From Accumulibacter sp. (GTDB lineage Bacteria > Pseudomonadota > Gammaproteobacteria > Burkholderiales > Rhodocyclaceae): DNA of 47,553 bases. The position numbers and the translations under genes are program-made. Location: assembly GCA_017302455.1 (NCBI GenBank), contig JAFLDO010000038.1:1-47553 (forward strand), read 5' to 3'. Positions 9,013 through 18,400 of this stretch are shown here, one piece after another; the stretch's first letter is position 1, and each line of letters begins with the position of its first letter. The notes below the pieces were generated by a model. That model saw only the letters and a list, made by a program, of their open reading frames with translations. It ran no database searches and was not told the origin of the DNA.

Positions 9013-9268
9013 CAAATAAGGGTTGCCTTTACATTTTTAGATAATGAATCCAAAACCAGCGAATAGGAATGTTGAATCAACTCCCTGATTTGTTTGTGAT
9101 CAAGAGAACCCATAACCGACACGGTATTCCAGTGTTTTTTATTCATGTGAAACCCGGGAAAAATATCATCAGGAAATCGTTCTCTGAGATCAACAGCACG
9201 GTCGGGATCGCATTTGAGATTGACAGTTTTGGGTTCAGAAATACTCGTCAGGACAAAGATTCCCACAG
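9012..9268 (-). CDS. MmcQ/YjbR family protein, 5' end missing at the contig join
   Basis: About 85 C-terminal residues of a YjbR-type protein are present. They include IFVLTSI, VNLKCDPDRAVDLRERFPD, the family hallmark HMNKKHWNTV, and the closing helix LIQHSYSLVLDSL. The family has a CyaY-like fold and is thought to bind DNA; its function is poorly known. About 30 N-terminal residues that should precede IFVLTS are absent. From about 9266 onward the same reading frame is only the antisense of a GC-rich transporter gene. The gene is cut at the join and not biologically truncated, as far as I can judge. It overlaps the following membrane protein by a few bases. Confidence 0.8.
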
Positions 9269-9275
9269 ACTGGTG
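9260..9275. other. Probable assembly join between two genomes
   Basis: To the left, base use is AT-rich and coding frames are of the Bacteroidota/Ignavibacteriota type. To the right, GC rises at once and all genes are betaproteobacterial. A YjbR gene loses its 5' end and an MFS gene loses its 3' end at the same spot, though both lie on the minus strand. No insertion sequence, tRNA or direct repeat marks the site. Confidence 0.75.
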
Positions 9276-9607
9276 ACCGCGAGAAAGAGCATCGGCATCA
9301 CCGCCAGCCAGGGCAGAAGCAGCATCGCTACGGCCGAGACCGCCGCCAGAAGCACGAGCACCGGCCCGATCCGGCGCAGTGCCGAGCGGGCCCGGTCGAC
9401 CGCCACCCCCATCGACCAGTCGGCCAGCGCAAACACCAGTTGGTCGGCAGCGAGGATCCACGGCAGATAGCGCTTGTCCACACCGCCACGCGCCAGCAAC
9501 TCGGGAAGGAAGATGACATAGACCACCCAGCTCAGCGAGAAGAAGAGCTCCACCACCGCCAATAGCCAGGCCGCCCGCGTATTCCGCAAGGAGTCTGAAG
9601 TATCCAT
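9266..9607 (-). CDS. MFS-type transporter, N-terminal fragment
   Basis: About 114 residues survive from ATG 9607. They hold three to four hydrophobic segments: around residues 11-33 (AAWLLAVVELFFSLSWVVYV), 42-62 (LPWILAADQLVFALADWSMG) and 75-110. Between the second and third is a DRAR loop, like the basic loop after helix 2 of MFS carriers. A full MFS protein has about 400 residues, so over two thirds is missing. The reading frame runs into foreign sequence at about 9266 and stops by chance at 9248. The substrate cannot be inferred. Confidence 0.65.
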
Positions 9608-9868
9608 CCTCCGAATCGTGGCACGGAAAGCGGCGCGAAAGCAAACCCCATGATCGGCAGCAAGGCTCATCACTCAGGATGCTGGTCCTCCTCGCCGGCT
9701 CTCCGGCAAGCCAACCGGTGGGCCGCCGCCGAGGCTCGCCAGGCCTTGCGGACGGCAGGCGACAGCGGCTCGCGCGCGGCCGACACTTTGATCCGACTCG
9801 CCTGAGGAGCGGTCGGCTCGCTACTGGCGCCGGTCGGCACCGCCGCGAGCGGCACGCCCAAACGGCAA

Positions 9869-10252
9869 CTATTGCATCGAGTGCAAGCCGATGGTGTTGC
9901 CTTCGGTATCTTCGACCAGCGCGATGTGGCCGTACTGCCCGATGGCCATCTTCGGCTGGATGATCCGGCCGCCCGCCTGGGCCGCTCGCGAGGCTTCCTC
10001 GGCGACATCGTCGCAGGAAAAGTAGACCATCGTGCCGCCCTTCCCGGACCCGCCCATCGGGTGCCGGACGAGAGCCCCGGCCGCGCCGGCTGCACCCTCG
10101 ATCCAGGAAAAGGCGTACATCTCGCCACCTTCACCGATCTCGGGCAGCGAGATCATTTCGCGACCGAAAACGGCGGTGTAGAAGGCTCTGGCACGCGCCA
10201 TATCGGCAACGTAGATTTCAAACCATCCGACGGGGTTACCTGGTTTGTCCAT
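9869..10252 (-). CDS. VOC-family (glyoxalase-like) protein
   Basis: The 127-residue protein has the two-module vicinal oxygen chelate fold: GWFEIYVADMARARAFYTAVFG at the start (metal ligand Glu in FEIYV), TMVYFSCDDVAEEASRA in the middle, and GYGHIALVEDTEGNTIGLHS-type sequence at the end (His and Glu ligands). This subgroup is usually annotated as a glyoxalase/bleomycin resistance-like protein of unknown substrate. I start at ATG 10252 because GAGGAGCAGGA lies just upstream. Longer forms of the frame run into non-coding DNA. The 260 bases before the transporter (9608-9868) and the 263 bases after (10253-10515) show no convincing gene. Confidence 0.85.
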   Translation of the reverse strand: MDKPGNPVGWFEIYVADMARARAFYTAVFGREMISLPEIGEGGEMYAFSWIEGAAGAAGALVRHPMGGSGKGGTMVYFSCDDVAEEASRAAQAGGRIIQPKMAIGQYGHIALVEDTEGNTIGLHSMQ

Positions 10253-10515
10253 GTTCCTGCTCCTCGGTTGATCACTGAAAAAGCACGACGATTCCGGAGA
10301 TAGCCGGGTCAGCCACGCCCGGGCGGCCCCGCGCCGCCCCACGCTGCCCGCAAAAGCCGTGGCGAAACTGGCGGACCGGCGATCGTCTGCCGGACGGCGA
10401 CCGGCCGGCGTCGCCGACACCGACCCACCGGGTGACCGCAGCAATGTCGTGGAGTTCCACAGACCTGGATCGAGATCGCCCAGGAAGCCTCGACCGAGAC
10501 GCCGTGCTTCCCTGG

Positions 10516-11355
10516 TCAGAGACGACCCAACAGGACCTCGGCGACAAATCGGCTGCCAATGTACGCCAGCAGGAGGACCATGAAACCGGCCAGCGTCCAG
10601 CGCAGGGCAACCCGTCCGCGCCAGCCATAGACCTGCCGACCGATCAGCAGGGCGGCAAAGATTCCCCACGAGGCGAAGGCAAACAGGGTCTTGTGATCGA
10701 GGACCATGGCCTTGCCGAAGATCGCTTCGGAAAACATGACGCCGCTGACCAGCGCCACCGTCAGCAGACCGAAGGCGACGGAGATCATCCGGAACATCAA
10801 GGCTTCCATGGTCAGGATCGGCGGCAGACTGGTCAGGCTCTTGGTTATCGCCCGCTGATGCAGTTTGCGCTCCGCGAAACCCATGAATACGGCGTGCAAG
10901 GCGGAGAGGGTAAACAGGCTGTAGGCCAGCATGGCGGTGAGAAAATGCAGCTGGAAACCCCAGGCGCCGGCATGAGCCACTACCCGCAGTTGCGGAAACA
11001 ACGCCGGTGCGGCGGCACTAAGCGCCGCGAGTGGCAGGACCATCGGCTGCAGGCCGTCCATGCGCGACCGGAAACTCTCCAGCCAATAGATCAGCACCGC
11101 CAGCCAGAGCATCAGCGACAGCGCGAAACTGAACGAAAAGCGCATCCCGCCAGCGCCGAACAAGCCCTCGTAGAGCCCGTAGCCCTGCACCACCAGCGCA
11201 ACGAAAATGGCTGCCCGCTCCCATGGCTGCATCGGCAGGGTGACCAGCGGCCGGTCGGTCTCCCGCCAGCGCGTGTGCCAGAAATGGAGCCCCAGAGCAG
11301 CATAGAGGAGGGAGGAAACGACGTGTGGGAGAAGCTGCAGTAGAATGTCTGCCAT
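10516..11355 (-). CDS. ypjD: CcsA-type cytochrome c assembly family membrane protein (YpjD-like)
   Basis: The 279-residue protein has eight likely membrane helices. The conserved CcsA-region signature is present near the C-terminus: LDHKTLFAFASWGIFAAL, followed by the basic GWRGRVALRWT loop. His is also conserved in AHAGAWGFQLHFLTAMLAYS. The family includes heme-handling proteins of cytochrome c biogenesis, but YpjD itself has no firmly assigned role. It is divergent from ffh, with the two starts 30 bases apart, which is the usual arrangement in betaproteobacteria. ATG 11355 is taken as the start. Confidence 0.88.
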   Translation of the reverse strand: MADILLQLLPHVVSSLLYAALGLHFWHTRWRETDRPLVTLPMQPWERAAIFVALVVQGYGLYEGLFGAGGMRFSFSFALSLMLWLAVLIYWLESFRSRMDGLQPMVLPLAALSAAAPALFPQLRVVAHAGAWGFQLHFLTAMLAYSLFTLSALHAVFMGFAERKLHQRAITKSLTSLPPILTMEALMFRMISVAFGLLTVALVSGVMFSEAIFGKAMVLDHKTLFAFASWGIFAALLIGRQVYGWRGRVALRWTLAGFMVLLLAYIGSRFVAEVLLGRL

Positions 11356-11385
11356 CTCTGAAGTTTACACCAAGCCGGAAACCAA

Positions 11386-12741
11386 ATGCTCGACAACCTG
11401 ACCCAACGCCTTGCCCGCGTCATGAAGACGCTACGCGGCGAAGCGCGCCTGACTGAAGCCAATATCGCCGATTCCTTGCGCGAGGTTCGCCTCGCCCTGC
11501 TCGAGGCCGACGTAGCCTTGCCCGCCATCAAGGAACTGATCGCCGCAGTACGGGAAAAGGCCGTGGGAGAGGAAGTAATCGGCTCGCTGAGTCCGGGACA
11601 GGCGCTGATCGGCGTCGTCCATCGCGAGCTGACGCGGCTCATGGGCGAGGCACACAGCGGGCTGAATCTGGCCACGCAGCCGCCGGCGATCATCTTGATG
11701 GCCGGCCTGCAGGGATCGGGCAAGACGACCACGGTCGGGAAACTGGCCAAGATGCTGCGCGAGACGCAGAAGAAGAAGGTGCTCGTGGTTTCCTGCGACA
11801 TCTACCGCCCCGCGGCCATCGAGCAGTTGAAGACGGTTGCCGGGCAGGCGGGCGCCGATTTCTTTCCGTCGACGCCGACCGACAAACCGGTCGACATCGC
11901 CCGCAATGCCGTCGATTGGGCGAAGCGTCACTACCATGACGTGCTGCTGGTGGACACCGCCGGCCGCCTGGCAATCGACGAGGCGATGATGAGGGAAATC
12001 GCGGAGCTGCACACGGCGATCAAGCCCATCGAAACGCTTTTCGTCGTCGATGCGATGCAGGGTCAGGACGCGATCACCACCGCCCGGGCGTTCAGCGAGA
12101 CGCTGCCGCTGACCGGCGTCATTCTCACCAAGCTCGACGGCGACGCGCGCGGCGGCGCCGCGCTGTCGGTTCGCCACGTCACCGGTCGGCCGATCAAGTA
12201 CGCCGGGATCGGCGAGAAGCTGACGGGACTCGAAGCCTTTCACCCGGAACGGATGGCCTCAAGAATCCTCGGCATGGGCGATGTGCTGTCGCTGATCGAG
12301 GACGCCAAGAAGGGAATCGATGAGGAAAAGGCACTCGAGTTCGCGAAGAAGCTGAGGTCGGGCAAGGGCTTCGATCTCAACGACTTCAAGGATCAGATCG
12401 GCCAGATGCGCAAAATGGGCGGCCTCTCGTCGATGATCGAGAAGTTGCCGGCGCAGTTCTCGCAGGCCGCCGGCCAGTTGCCGGCAGGTGGCGAGGAGAA
12501 GGCCGTGGCGCGTATCGAAGGGATCATCAACTCGATGACCCCCGCCGAGCGCAGCCGGCCCGAACTGCTCAAGGCAACGCGCAAACGCCGCATCGCGATG
12601 GGCGCCGGGGTTCAGGTGCAGGAGGTCAATCGCCTGCTCAAGCAGTTCGAGCAGACCCAGAAGATGATGAAACAGTTCTCGCGTGGCGGCATGGCACAGC
12701 TCATGCGCGGCATGAAGGGCATGCTGCCGGGGATGCGATAG
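11386..12741 (+). CDS. ffh: Signal recognition particle GTPase Ffh
   Basis: Ffh binds 4.5S RNA and signal peptides emerging from ribosomes and docks them to FtsY at the membrane. The 451-residue protein is full length. An N domain of helices occupies about 1-90. The G domain has the P loop GLQGSGKTTT (107-116), DTAGR, TKLDGDARGGAA and the closing GxGE loop. The Met-rich M domain (about 300-451) has MRKMGGLSSMIEKLP, the RNA-binding RKRRIAMGAG and a GGMAQLMRGMKGMLPGM tail. ATG 11386 follows GGAAACC. It is divergent from ypjD. Confidence 0.97.
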   Translation: MLDNLTQRLARVMKTLRGEARLTEANIADSLREVRLALLEADVALPAIKELIAAVREKAVGEEVIGSLSPGQALIGVVHRELTRLMGEAHSGLNLATQPPAIILMAGLQGSGKTTTVGKLAKMLRETQKKKVLVVSCDIYRPAAIEQLKTVAGQAGADFFPSTPTDKPVDIARNAVDWAKRHYHDVLLVDTAGRLAIDEAMMREIAELHTAIKPIETLFVVDAMQGQDAITTARAFSETLPLTGVILTKLDGDARGGAALSVRHVTGRPIKYAGIGEKLTGLEAFHPERMASRILGMGDVLSLIEDAKKGIDEEKALEFAKKLRSGKGFDLNDFKDQIGQMRKMGGLSSMIEKLPAQFSQAAGQLPAGGEEKAVARIEGIINSMTPAERSRPELLKATRKRRIAMGAGVQVQEVNRLLKQFEQTQKMMKQFSRGGMAQLMRGMKGMLPGMR

Positions 12742-12872
12742 GGTCCGGCAGGCATCGCTGAACTCCCGGTCGCGGGCTTGTGCAGGCTCGCCAGGGCGCA
12801 GGCCGCGACCGGACATCCCGTGGCAACCGCATCGCGGCACGGCCACCGCGACAGGTCACCACAGCGGCGAGA

Positions 12873-13472
12873 TCAGCGCATCGCCAGCTTGCTCCGCGTG
12901 TAGGACCACTGCTGATCCCACGCCGCACGCACCATGTTTGGGTAGCCAGGCTGGCCAAGGCTGCCGTTGTAGCGACCGAGCGCGCGATAGAGGTCGCCAC
13001 GCTCGATGTCGAGGTAGTGGCGGAGAATCGTGCACCCGTAACGCAGATTGGTGCGCAAGTGGAACAGGTTGTCGTCGCTGCGGCCCACCAGCTTGACCCA
13101 GAATGGCATCACCTGCATGAACCCACGTGCGCCGGCAGTGGACACGGCGTATTTCTTGAAGCCGCTTTCAACCTGGATCAGCCCAAGCACCAACTGCGGG
13201 TCGAGGCCGGCACGCGTCGCCTCGTAGTGCACCGAACGCAGAAACTCAAGACGACTTTCACGGTCGGGGATGCGCTTCTCGAGCCGCCGCGACATCTCCG
13301 CCAGCCAGTCGATCGCCGCCAGCGAATCCTGAAAGGAGCTCTTTGGCGGTGCGCGGTCGGAGACCGAACGCGAGAGTACCGCCTGAACGCTGGCGGACAG
13401 CGGCTGATACTGCTGCGCGCCGGCGTGCGCCAGCAGCGGCACGAGCAGCGCCAGCGTGGTCAGCCAGCGCAC
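12873..13472 (-). CDS. Secreted lytic transglycosylase (SLT domain)
   Basis: The 199-residue protein carries a signal peptide (1-19, ending AHAGA). It has a goose-lysozyme-like SLT domain: [16 protein letters not shown] with catalytic Glu102, then [12 protein letters not shown], and [15 protein letters not shown] later in the domain. Such enzymes cleave peptidoglycan to 1,6-anhydro-muropeptides in the periplasm. It starts with GTG at 13472, and AAGGAT sits upstream. The start lies 13 bases inside the 3' end of proS, so the two are co-transcribed and probably coupled; this pairing is common in betaproteobacteria. No LysM domain is present. Confidence 0.9.
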   Translation of the reverse strand: MRWLTTLALLVPLLAHAGAQQYQPLSASVQAVLSRSVSDRAPPKSSFQDSLAAIDWLAEMSRRLEKRIPDRESRLEFLRSVHYEATRAGLDPQLVLGLIQVESGFKKYAVSTAGARGFMQVMPFWVKLVGRSDDNLFHLRTNLRYGCTILRHYLDIERGDLYRALGRYNGSLGQPGYPNMVRAAWDQQWSYTRSKLAMR

Positions 13473-15184
13473 AACCGATCCTTCAGGAATCGACCCAGCG
13501 TGGCCGCCGGCAGCATCTGCGACTCGCTGTCAACGCGCCCCTTGTACTCGAGTTTGCCTTGCGCGAGTCCGCGCTCACCGACGACGACCCGGTGCGGCAC
13601 ACCGATCAGTTCCATTTCGGCGAACATCACTCCCGGTCGCTCGTTACGATCGTCGAGCAGCACATCGATACCCTCCCGCATCAGTTCGCCGTACAGCGCG
13701 TCCGCAGCGTCTCGCACCGCCTGACTCTTGGCGTAACCCATCGGCACGATGCACACCTCGAAGGGCGCTATGGCCGCCGGGAAAACGATCCCGCGTTCGT
13801 CGTGACCCTGCTCGATTGCCGCTCCGACGATACGGGTCACGCCGATGCCATAGCAACCCATTTCCATGACGCGGCTTTGACCGCTTTCGTCGAGGAAGGT
13901 GCATTTCAGCGCTTCCGCATAGCGCGTACGCAACTGAAAAATGTGGCCGACCTCGATCCCGCGGCACAGTTCGAGCGTTCCCCGACCGTCGGGCGAAGGA
14001 TCGCCGGCGACGACATTCCGGAGGTCGGCGACAACCGCCGGCTCGGCCAGATCACGTCCGAAGTTGACGTCGACGAGGTGAAACCCCGCCTCATTGGCAC
14101 CGCAGACGAAGTCGCTCATCGCCGCCACGCTGCGATCGGCGAAAACCGGCATGTCGCCAACGCCAAGCGGACCGATGTAGCCCGGCTGGCAGGCAAGCGC
14201 GGCAACGATCTCCTCGTCGCGCGCGAAACGAAAGTCGCCGACGACCTTCTGTGCCTTGATCTCGTTCAGATTATGGTCACCGCGCAGGAGGACCAGGGCA
14301 AACTGCCCCGAACTACCTGGCGGCAGATCAAGCACGATGGCAATCGCCTTGACCGTCCGGGTCAGCGGCATGTCGAGCAGAGCCGCCACGTCCTCGCAGC
14401 GCGTGCGACCCGGTGTCGCCACCTTGCGCATGGCTGCCGACGCCGGCGCCCGCTCCCCGGCGGGCGCGACGGCCTCGGCCAGTTCGACGTTGGCGGCGAA
14501 GTCGGAGTCAGGACAATAGGCGAGCGCATCTTCTCCCGAATCGGCCAGGACGTGAAACTCGTGTGATCCGGTGCCGCCGATCGCGCCCGTGTCGGCCGCG
14601 ACGGCGCGAAACTGCAGGCCAAGGCGAGTAAAGATGCGCGTGTAGGTTTCGAACATGTTGCGGTACTCGCGCTGCAGGTCTTCGAAGCCGCTGTGAAACG
14701 AGTAGCCGTCCTTCATCAGGAACTCGCGTCCGCGCATGACCCCGAAACGCGGCCGGATCTCGTCGCGAAACTTGACCTGGACCTGGTAGAAATGCAGGGG
14801 CAACTGCCGGTAGCTCTTGACTTCCTTGCGCACGACGTCGGTGATCACTTCCTCATGCGTCGGACCGATGACGAAATCGCGCTGGTGACGATCCTTGCAG
14901 CGCAGCAGTTCCGGCCCGTACTTTTCCCAACGTCCCGATTCCTGCCAGAGTTCGGCCGGCTGCACCGCCGGCATCGACAACTCGATCGCGCCCGCGCGGT
15001 CCATCTCCTCACGCACGATTCTCTCGACCTTGCGCATCACCCGCAGCCCGATCGGCATCCAGGTATAGATGCCGCCAGCCAGACGCTTGATCATGCCGGC
15101 GCGCAGCATGAGCTGGTGACTGATGATTTCCGCGTCGGAAGGCGCCTCTTTGAGCGTTGACAGGAAGAACCGGGAAGTACGCAT
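13460..15184 (-). CDS. proS: Prolyl-tRNA synthetase (bacterial type with editing insert)
   Basis: ProS charges tRNA-Pro. The 574-residue protein is the long bacterial form. The N-terminal class II core has [20 protein letters not shown] and [17 protein letters not shown] (motif 1 region), and motif 2 with [21 protein letters not shown]. An inserted YbaK-like editing domain (about 225-400) follows, then motif 3 ([17 protein letters not shown]), and the anticodon-binding domain closes the protein. ATG 15184 gives the family's standard MRTS start, so I prefer it to the in-frame upstream start at 15208. The lytic transglycosylase follows with a 13-base overlap. Confidence 0.96.
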   Translation of the reverse strand: MRTSRFFLSTLKEAPSDAEIISHQLMLRAGMIKRLAGGIYTWMPIGLRVMRKVERIVREEMDRAGAIELSMPAVQPAELWQESGRWEKYGPELLRCKDRHQRDFVIGPTHEEVITDVVRKEVKSYRQLPLHFYQVQVKFRDEIRPRFGVMRGREFLMKDGYSFHSGFEDLQREYRNMFETYTRIFTRLGLQFRAVAADTGAIGGTGSHEFHVLADSGEDALAYCPDSDFAANVELAEAVAPAGERAPASAAMRKVATPGRTRCEDVAALLDMPLTRTVKAIAIVLDLPPGSSGQFALVLLRGDHNLNEIKAQKVVGDFRFARDEEIVAALACQPGYIGPLGVGDMPVFADRSVAAMSDFVCGANEAGFHLVDVNFGRDLAEPAVVADLRNVVAGDPSPDGRGTLELCRGIEVGHIFQLRTRYAEALKCTFLDESGQSRVMEMGCYGIGVTRIVGAAIEQGHDERGIVFPAAIAPFEVCIVPMGYAKSQAVRDAADALYGELMREGIDVLLDDRNERPGVMFAEMELIGVPHRVVVGERGLAQGKLEYKGRVDSESQMLPAATLGRFLKDRLCAG

Positions 15185-15599
15185 GGGAATCGGCCGGGCA
15201 AGGAGCAAAGCGCGATTTTACTCGACAGATGCGGGCGCCGTAAGGCCAATTGCAGCCACCGGCCAGCCTCGCGACGAAGATGGTTTGGGCGGGGGGCGCT
15301 CGCACCGGCGACACGACGGGTCGGCTACGGCAAGCCGCTCGTCCGGTGCACACGCCCGCAGCGGCTTCCCAGCGACGATCCGATTGCGCCTCGAGCGCTC
15401 CCCGGAAAGATCAGGCAACGCATTGATAAAAAGCCGGGAAACGTTGTCGAAGGAGTTCGTCGGTGGGTTCGGGCGAGGCTTCCAGGTCAAGTCCGTGAAA
15501 GACCACTTCCCTACACCAGCGCAGCGGTGATGGTTCGCTTTCCAAGCCTGGCGAAATGTGAAAAAATGCGTCCAACAAATCATATTGCAGGTTCTAGAA
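15185..15599. other. Intergenic region between proS and rppH starts
   Basis: These 415 bases between divergent genes should hold both promoters. An AT-richer patch just before rppH (15540-15599) is the likely control region for that gene. Open frames here have no ribosome binding site and no recognisable product. Confidence 0.5.
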
Positions 15600-16148
15600 A
15601 TGCTTGATCGTGAAGGCTATCGCCCGAACGTCGGCATCATTCTTTGTAACGCCAGGAACGAGGTATTCTGGGGCAAGCGTATCCGGGAGCATTCATGGCA
15701 GTTCCCGCAGGGTGGCATCCAGCGGGGCGAGACGCCGGAACAGGCGATGTACCGTGAACTGCATGAGGAGATCGGGCTGCTACCGGAGCATGTCTCTATT
15801 CTTGGGCGCACCAAGGATTGGTTGCGTTACGATGTGCCGACGCATTGGGTAAGACGTGAATGGCGTGGCAGTTACCGTGGGCAAAAACAGATCTGGTTTT
15901 TGCTTCGTCTCGTTGGGCGTGACAGCGACGTCTCGTTGCGCGCCTGCGATCATCCCGAGTTCGACGCCTGGCGCTGGAACACCTACTGGGTTTCGCTGGA
16001 TGCCGTGATCGAGTTCAAGCGCCGGGTCTATGAACAGGCCCTCAACGAACTGGCTCGTTTCCTCAACGCCGATCACCGCCGCGAACGCCGTCCGCACCTT
16101 CATGAGCATGCCAACCGTCCGCTGATCGAAAGCGTAAGCAAGGAATGA
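15600..16148 (+). CDS. rppH: RNA pyrophosphohydrolase (Nudix)
   Basis: RppH removes pyrophosphate from the 5' triphosphate end of mRNA and so opens it to RNase E decay. The 182-residue protein starts [17 protein letters not shown]. It has [16 protein letters not shown] and a full Nudix box at 38-60 ([20 protein letters not shown] then IG), with all metal-binding Glu residues. The C-terminal part is slightly longer than in E. coli and basic. ATG 15600 is chosen because the upstream in-frame GTG-type start adds residues absent from the family. Its stop overlaps the next start as ATGA. Confidence 0.94.
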   Translation: MLDREGYRPNVGIILCNARNEVFWGKRIREHSWQFPQGGIQRGETPEQAMYRELHEEIGLLPEHVSILGRTKDWLRYDVPTHWVRREWRGSYRGQKQIWFLLRLVGRDSDVSLRACDHPEFDAWRWNTYWVSLDAVIEFKRRVYEQALNELARFLNADHRRERRPHLHEHANRPLIESVSKE

Positions 16149-16720
16149 ACGCGCTCACTGCCGCCGCGACGCACCCAGCGGCCAGTCGCCCTCAGTCGTC
16201 AAGCGGCACAATCTCGGGCTGGCTCCTGGCCGTGGCCATCGCCTTGCCGTCGGTGTGCTGGTCGGCCAGTTCCGACCGTGACTTCGCGGAAAAGCCCTGG
16301 ATAGAGATCCAGGCGCAGTTGCCACCGTTTCCACAGACCGAAAACCTGATCCCGTTCTTTGTCAGCGCGGCCAGTGACAACAAGTTTCTGATCGACGGCG
16401 AATCACTGGTCGTGGCCGCCGACGGCGTCGTCCGTTTCACCCTGGTGATCGTCAGTCCTTCGGGCGCGCAGACGATCAGTTACGAGGGCATTCGCTGCGC
16501 CACGGGCGAACGCCGGATCTATGCGCTTGGCCGCTCGGACAAGACCTGGTCGAAAGCGCGCAACGACGAATGGACAAGGATCAAGGAGAGTTCGCTCAAC
16601 CGGCATCACGCGGAACTGTATTCCCAGTATTTCTGTACCGTCGGCGTCAACATCCGTGATGCCGATGACGCCCGCAGAGCTCTCCGACAGGGCGGCCATG
16701 AGTTGACTCGACAGCACTAG
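16145..16720 (+). CDS. CNP1-like family envelope protein
   Basis: The 191-residue protein has an N-terminal hydrophobic segment (about 24-43, [18 protein letters not shown]) consistent with a signal peptide. The mature domain starts [20 protein letters not shown] and has [28 protein letters not shown] and the closing [20 protein letters not shown]. This is the CNP1-like family, restricted largely to betaproteobacteria and of unknown function, with two conserved Cys. It overlaps rppH by four bases, so it is translated from the same mRNA. A link to RNA decay is not implied by the sequence. Confidence 0.85.
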   Translation: MNALTAAATHPAASRPQSSSGTISGWLLAVAIALPSVCWSASSDRDFAEKPWIEIQAQLPPFPQTENLIPFFVSAASDNKFLIDGESLVVAADGVVRFTLVIVSPSGAQTISYEGIRCATGERRIYALGRSDKTWSKARNDEWTRIKESSLNRHHAELYSQYFCTVGVNIRDADDARRALRQGGHELTRQH

Positions 16721-16759
16721 CCAAGCCTGGAAGGCGAACCCGCAGAACACGAGAAGCGC

Positions 16760-17383
16760 ATGCGTACCGACCACATCATCATCGAGTTTGACAGGGCACT
16801 GCGCACCTTGTTTGCGCCGGCAACGACCACCCGCGAGGTACCGGGGAGCAGAGCGCCGGAAGCGGCAATGTCGGACGAGGAAAAAGCGCATGCCGGCGCC
16901 TTGATGCGCATAAACCATGTCGGGGAAGTGTGCGCCCAGGCGCTGTACCAGGGGCAGGCGCTGACATCTCGCGATCCGCAACTTCGCCTGGCGCTCGCGC
17001 AAGCGGCTGGCGAGGAAACCGACCATCTGGCGTGGACCGAGCATCGCCTGGCCGAGCTCGGCGAACGCACCAGTCTACTGAACCCGCTCTGGTACCTTGG
17101 CGCCCTGACCATCGGGACCGCAGCCGGCAAGCTGGGCGACCCATGGAGCCTGGGTTTTCTCGCCGAAACGGAGAGACAGGTGGAAGCGCACCTCGACAGT
17201 CATCTGCGCGATCTGCCGATACAGGACATCAAGTCGCGCGCTATCGTCGAACAGATGCGGAGCGACGAGATAGCGCATGCGGAGACTGCCGTACGCCTTG
17301 GTGCACGGGAGTTGCCCGCAGTGATGAAGCGGGTCATGAAGCTCGCTTCGCTGCTGATGACGCGCACCGCCTATCACCTGTAG
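16760..17383 (+). CDS. coq7: 3-demethoxyubiquinol 3-hydroxylase Coq7
   Basis: Coq7 adds the C6 hydroxyl in ubiquinone biosynthesis, using a carboxylate-bridged di-iron centre. The 207-residue protein has the paired iron-ligand helices: MRINHVGEVCAQALYQGQ, GEETDHLAWTEHRLAEL, ERQVEAHLDSHLRDLP and MRSDEIAHAETAVRLGA, together giving the two EXXH-type motifs and extra Glu ligands. The length is typical of the betaproteobacterial form. ATG 16760 comes 39 bases after the CNP1-like gene on the same strand, so they may form one operon. The downstream 170 bases to the OsmC gene contain nothing I can support. Confidence 0.95.
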   Translation: MRTDHIIIEFDRALRTLFAPATTTREVPGSRAPEAAMSDEEKAHAGALMRINHVGEVCAQALYQGQALTSRDPQLRLALAQAAGEETDHLAWTEHRLAELGERTSLLNPLWYLGALTIGTAAGKLGDPWSLGFLAETERQVEAHLDSHLRDLPIQDIKSRAIVEQMRSDEIAHAETAVRLGARELPAVMKRVMKLASLLMTRTAYHL

Positions 17384-17553
17384 TCAGGCCCGGGCACGCA
17401 GGCCGGCACGGCAGCGCCCGCGCCCGGTGCGGCAAGGCAGGGCAACTTCTCGGCTGCCATCGGGTCGCCGCTGGCGCTGATCGCTCGCCCCAGGGCTCCG
17501 TCAAGGTGGAACGGCCGCCGGGGCACGGCGGTCGCCGGCAGCGACGTCGCGCC

Positions 17554-17973
17554 TCAAGCCTCGACGATCTCGAAGTCGTGCGTGATTGCGGCCGTCTTGC
17601 CGAGCATGATCGAAGCCGAGCAGTACTTTTCCTTCGACAACTCAATGGCACGAGCCACAGCTTCCGCCTTCAACTGCTTGCCGGTGACGCGAAAGTGAAA
17701 GTGGATGCGGGTAAACACCCGCGGCTCGGCCTCCGCACGTTCGGCCTGCAGGCTGACTTCACAGCCGGTGACTGCCTGGCGCCCCTTTTTCAGGATCAGG
17801 ACGACGTCGAAGGCGGCACACCCGCCGGTTCCGGCCAACACCAGTTCCATGGGACGGGGCGCCAGATTGCGTCCACCCGCCTCGGGGGCGCCGTCCATCA
17901 CGACCACGTGGTTGCTCCCGGTTTCAGCGACAAACGACATCCCCTCGCCGGCCCACTTCACTCTGCACTCCAT
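17554..17973 (-). CDS. OsmC/Ohr-family peroxidase-like protein
   Basis: The 139-residue protein has both redox-active cysteines of the family. The first is in VLAGTGGCAAFDVVLIL, on the central helix. The second is in LSKEKYCSASIMLGK. Proteins of this YhfA/OsmC type reduce organic peroxides in the cytoplasm or serve related redox roles. ATG 17973 is preceded by GGGAG, so I use it instead of an upstream in-frame start. It stands alone. It faces coq7 tail to tail. Confidence 0.9.
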   Translation of the reverse strand: MECRVKWAGEGMSFVAETGSNHVVVMDGAPEAGGRNLAPRPMELVLAGTGGCAAFDVVLILKKGRQAVTGCEVSLQAERAEAEPRVFTRIHFHFRVTGKQLKAEAVARAIELSKEKYCSASIMLGKTAAITHDFEIVEA

Positions 17974-18239
17974 GTGCTGCTCCCTTTCTCCAGACCAACG
18001 CGACGCGGGCGTGCGAGTCCGGCGATGCGACCCAAGACGGGCCAGAAACGACCAGGGAACCAGGTCGCGCATGAACCGCTGCCGCCTGCTGCCGCGCTCA
18101 CCAGCACCCGCGACAAGAGCGCGCAGGTCTTCCGCAGTAAGGCGCCATTGTAGCCCGAGGCGGCCGCCTGCAGGGCAGCCACCTCATGCTGCGTCGCAAC
18201 ATACAAAGCAAGAAATGGTTCCCGGATCTCGCTCAACAC

Positions 18240-18281
18240 GGTTGCATACTATGAAATGCATGTCCTATTGTGTATGCAACC
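18240..18281. promoter_or_regulatory. 10-bp inverted repeat, probable regulator-binding site
   Basis: GGTTGCATAC (18240-18249) and GTATGCAACC (18272-18281) are perfect inverse complements 22 bases apart, in an AT-rich island inside GC-rich DNA. A TTGCAT and TATTGT pair with 18-base spacing lies within it and could be a promoter reading right. GntR-type regulators often bind such half-sites, but the regulator is not identified. Confidence 0.5.
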
Positions 18282-18365
18282 AATTGAACATTAATAATTT
18301 TGATGCCGACGACTAGGCATGACCCAACTGTCCGAAAAGAAAATGGCGCAGCGCACAAAAAATAC

Positions 18366-18394
18366 TTGACCTTTCCCTTTGGGTGAACCATAAT
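18366..18394 (+). promoter_or_regulatory. Sigma-70 promoter of the small RNA
   Basis: TTGACC (18366-18371), a 17-base spacer and CATAAT (18389-18394) form a near-consensus promoter. The expected start is near 18401. No start codon with a ribosome binding site follows before the terminator at 18481. Confidence 0.7.
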
Positions 18395-18400
18395 CCGTTC

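Noticed and set aside
9670-9868. Possible short basic protein between the transporter and the VOC gene on the minus strand
   Set aside because: Composition is only that of GC-rich random frames and no ribosome site is seen.
10432-11343. Long plus-strand frame opposite ypjD
   Set aside because: It is the antisense of a well-supported membrane-protein gene and has Gln/His-rich shadow composition.
17958-18239. Minus-strand frame of 93 residues starting GTG 18239 next to the inverted repeat
   Set aside because: No ribosome binding site, no recognisable family, and it runs into the OsmC gene.
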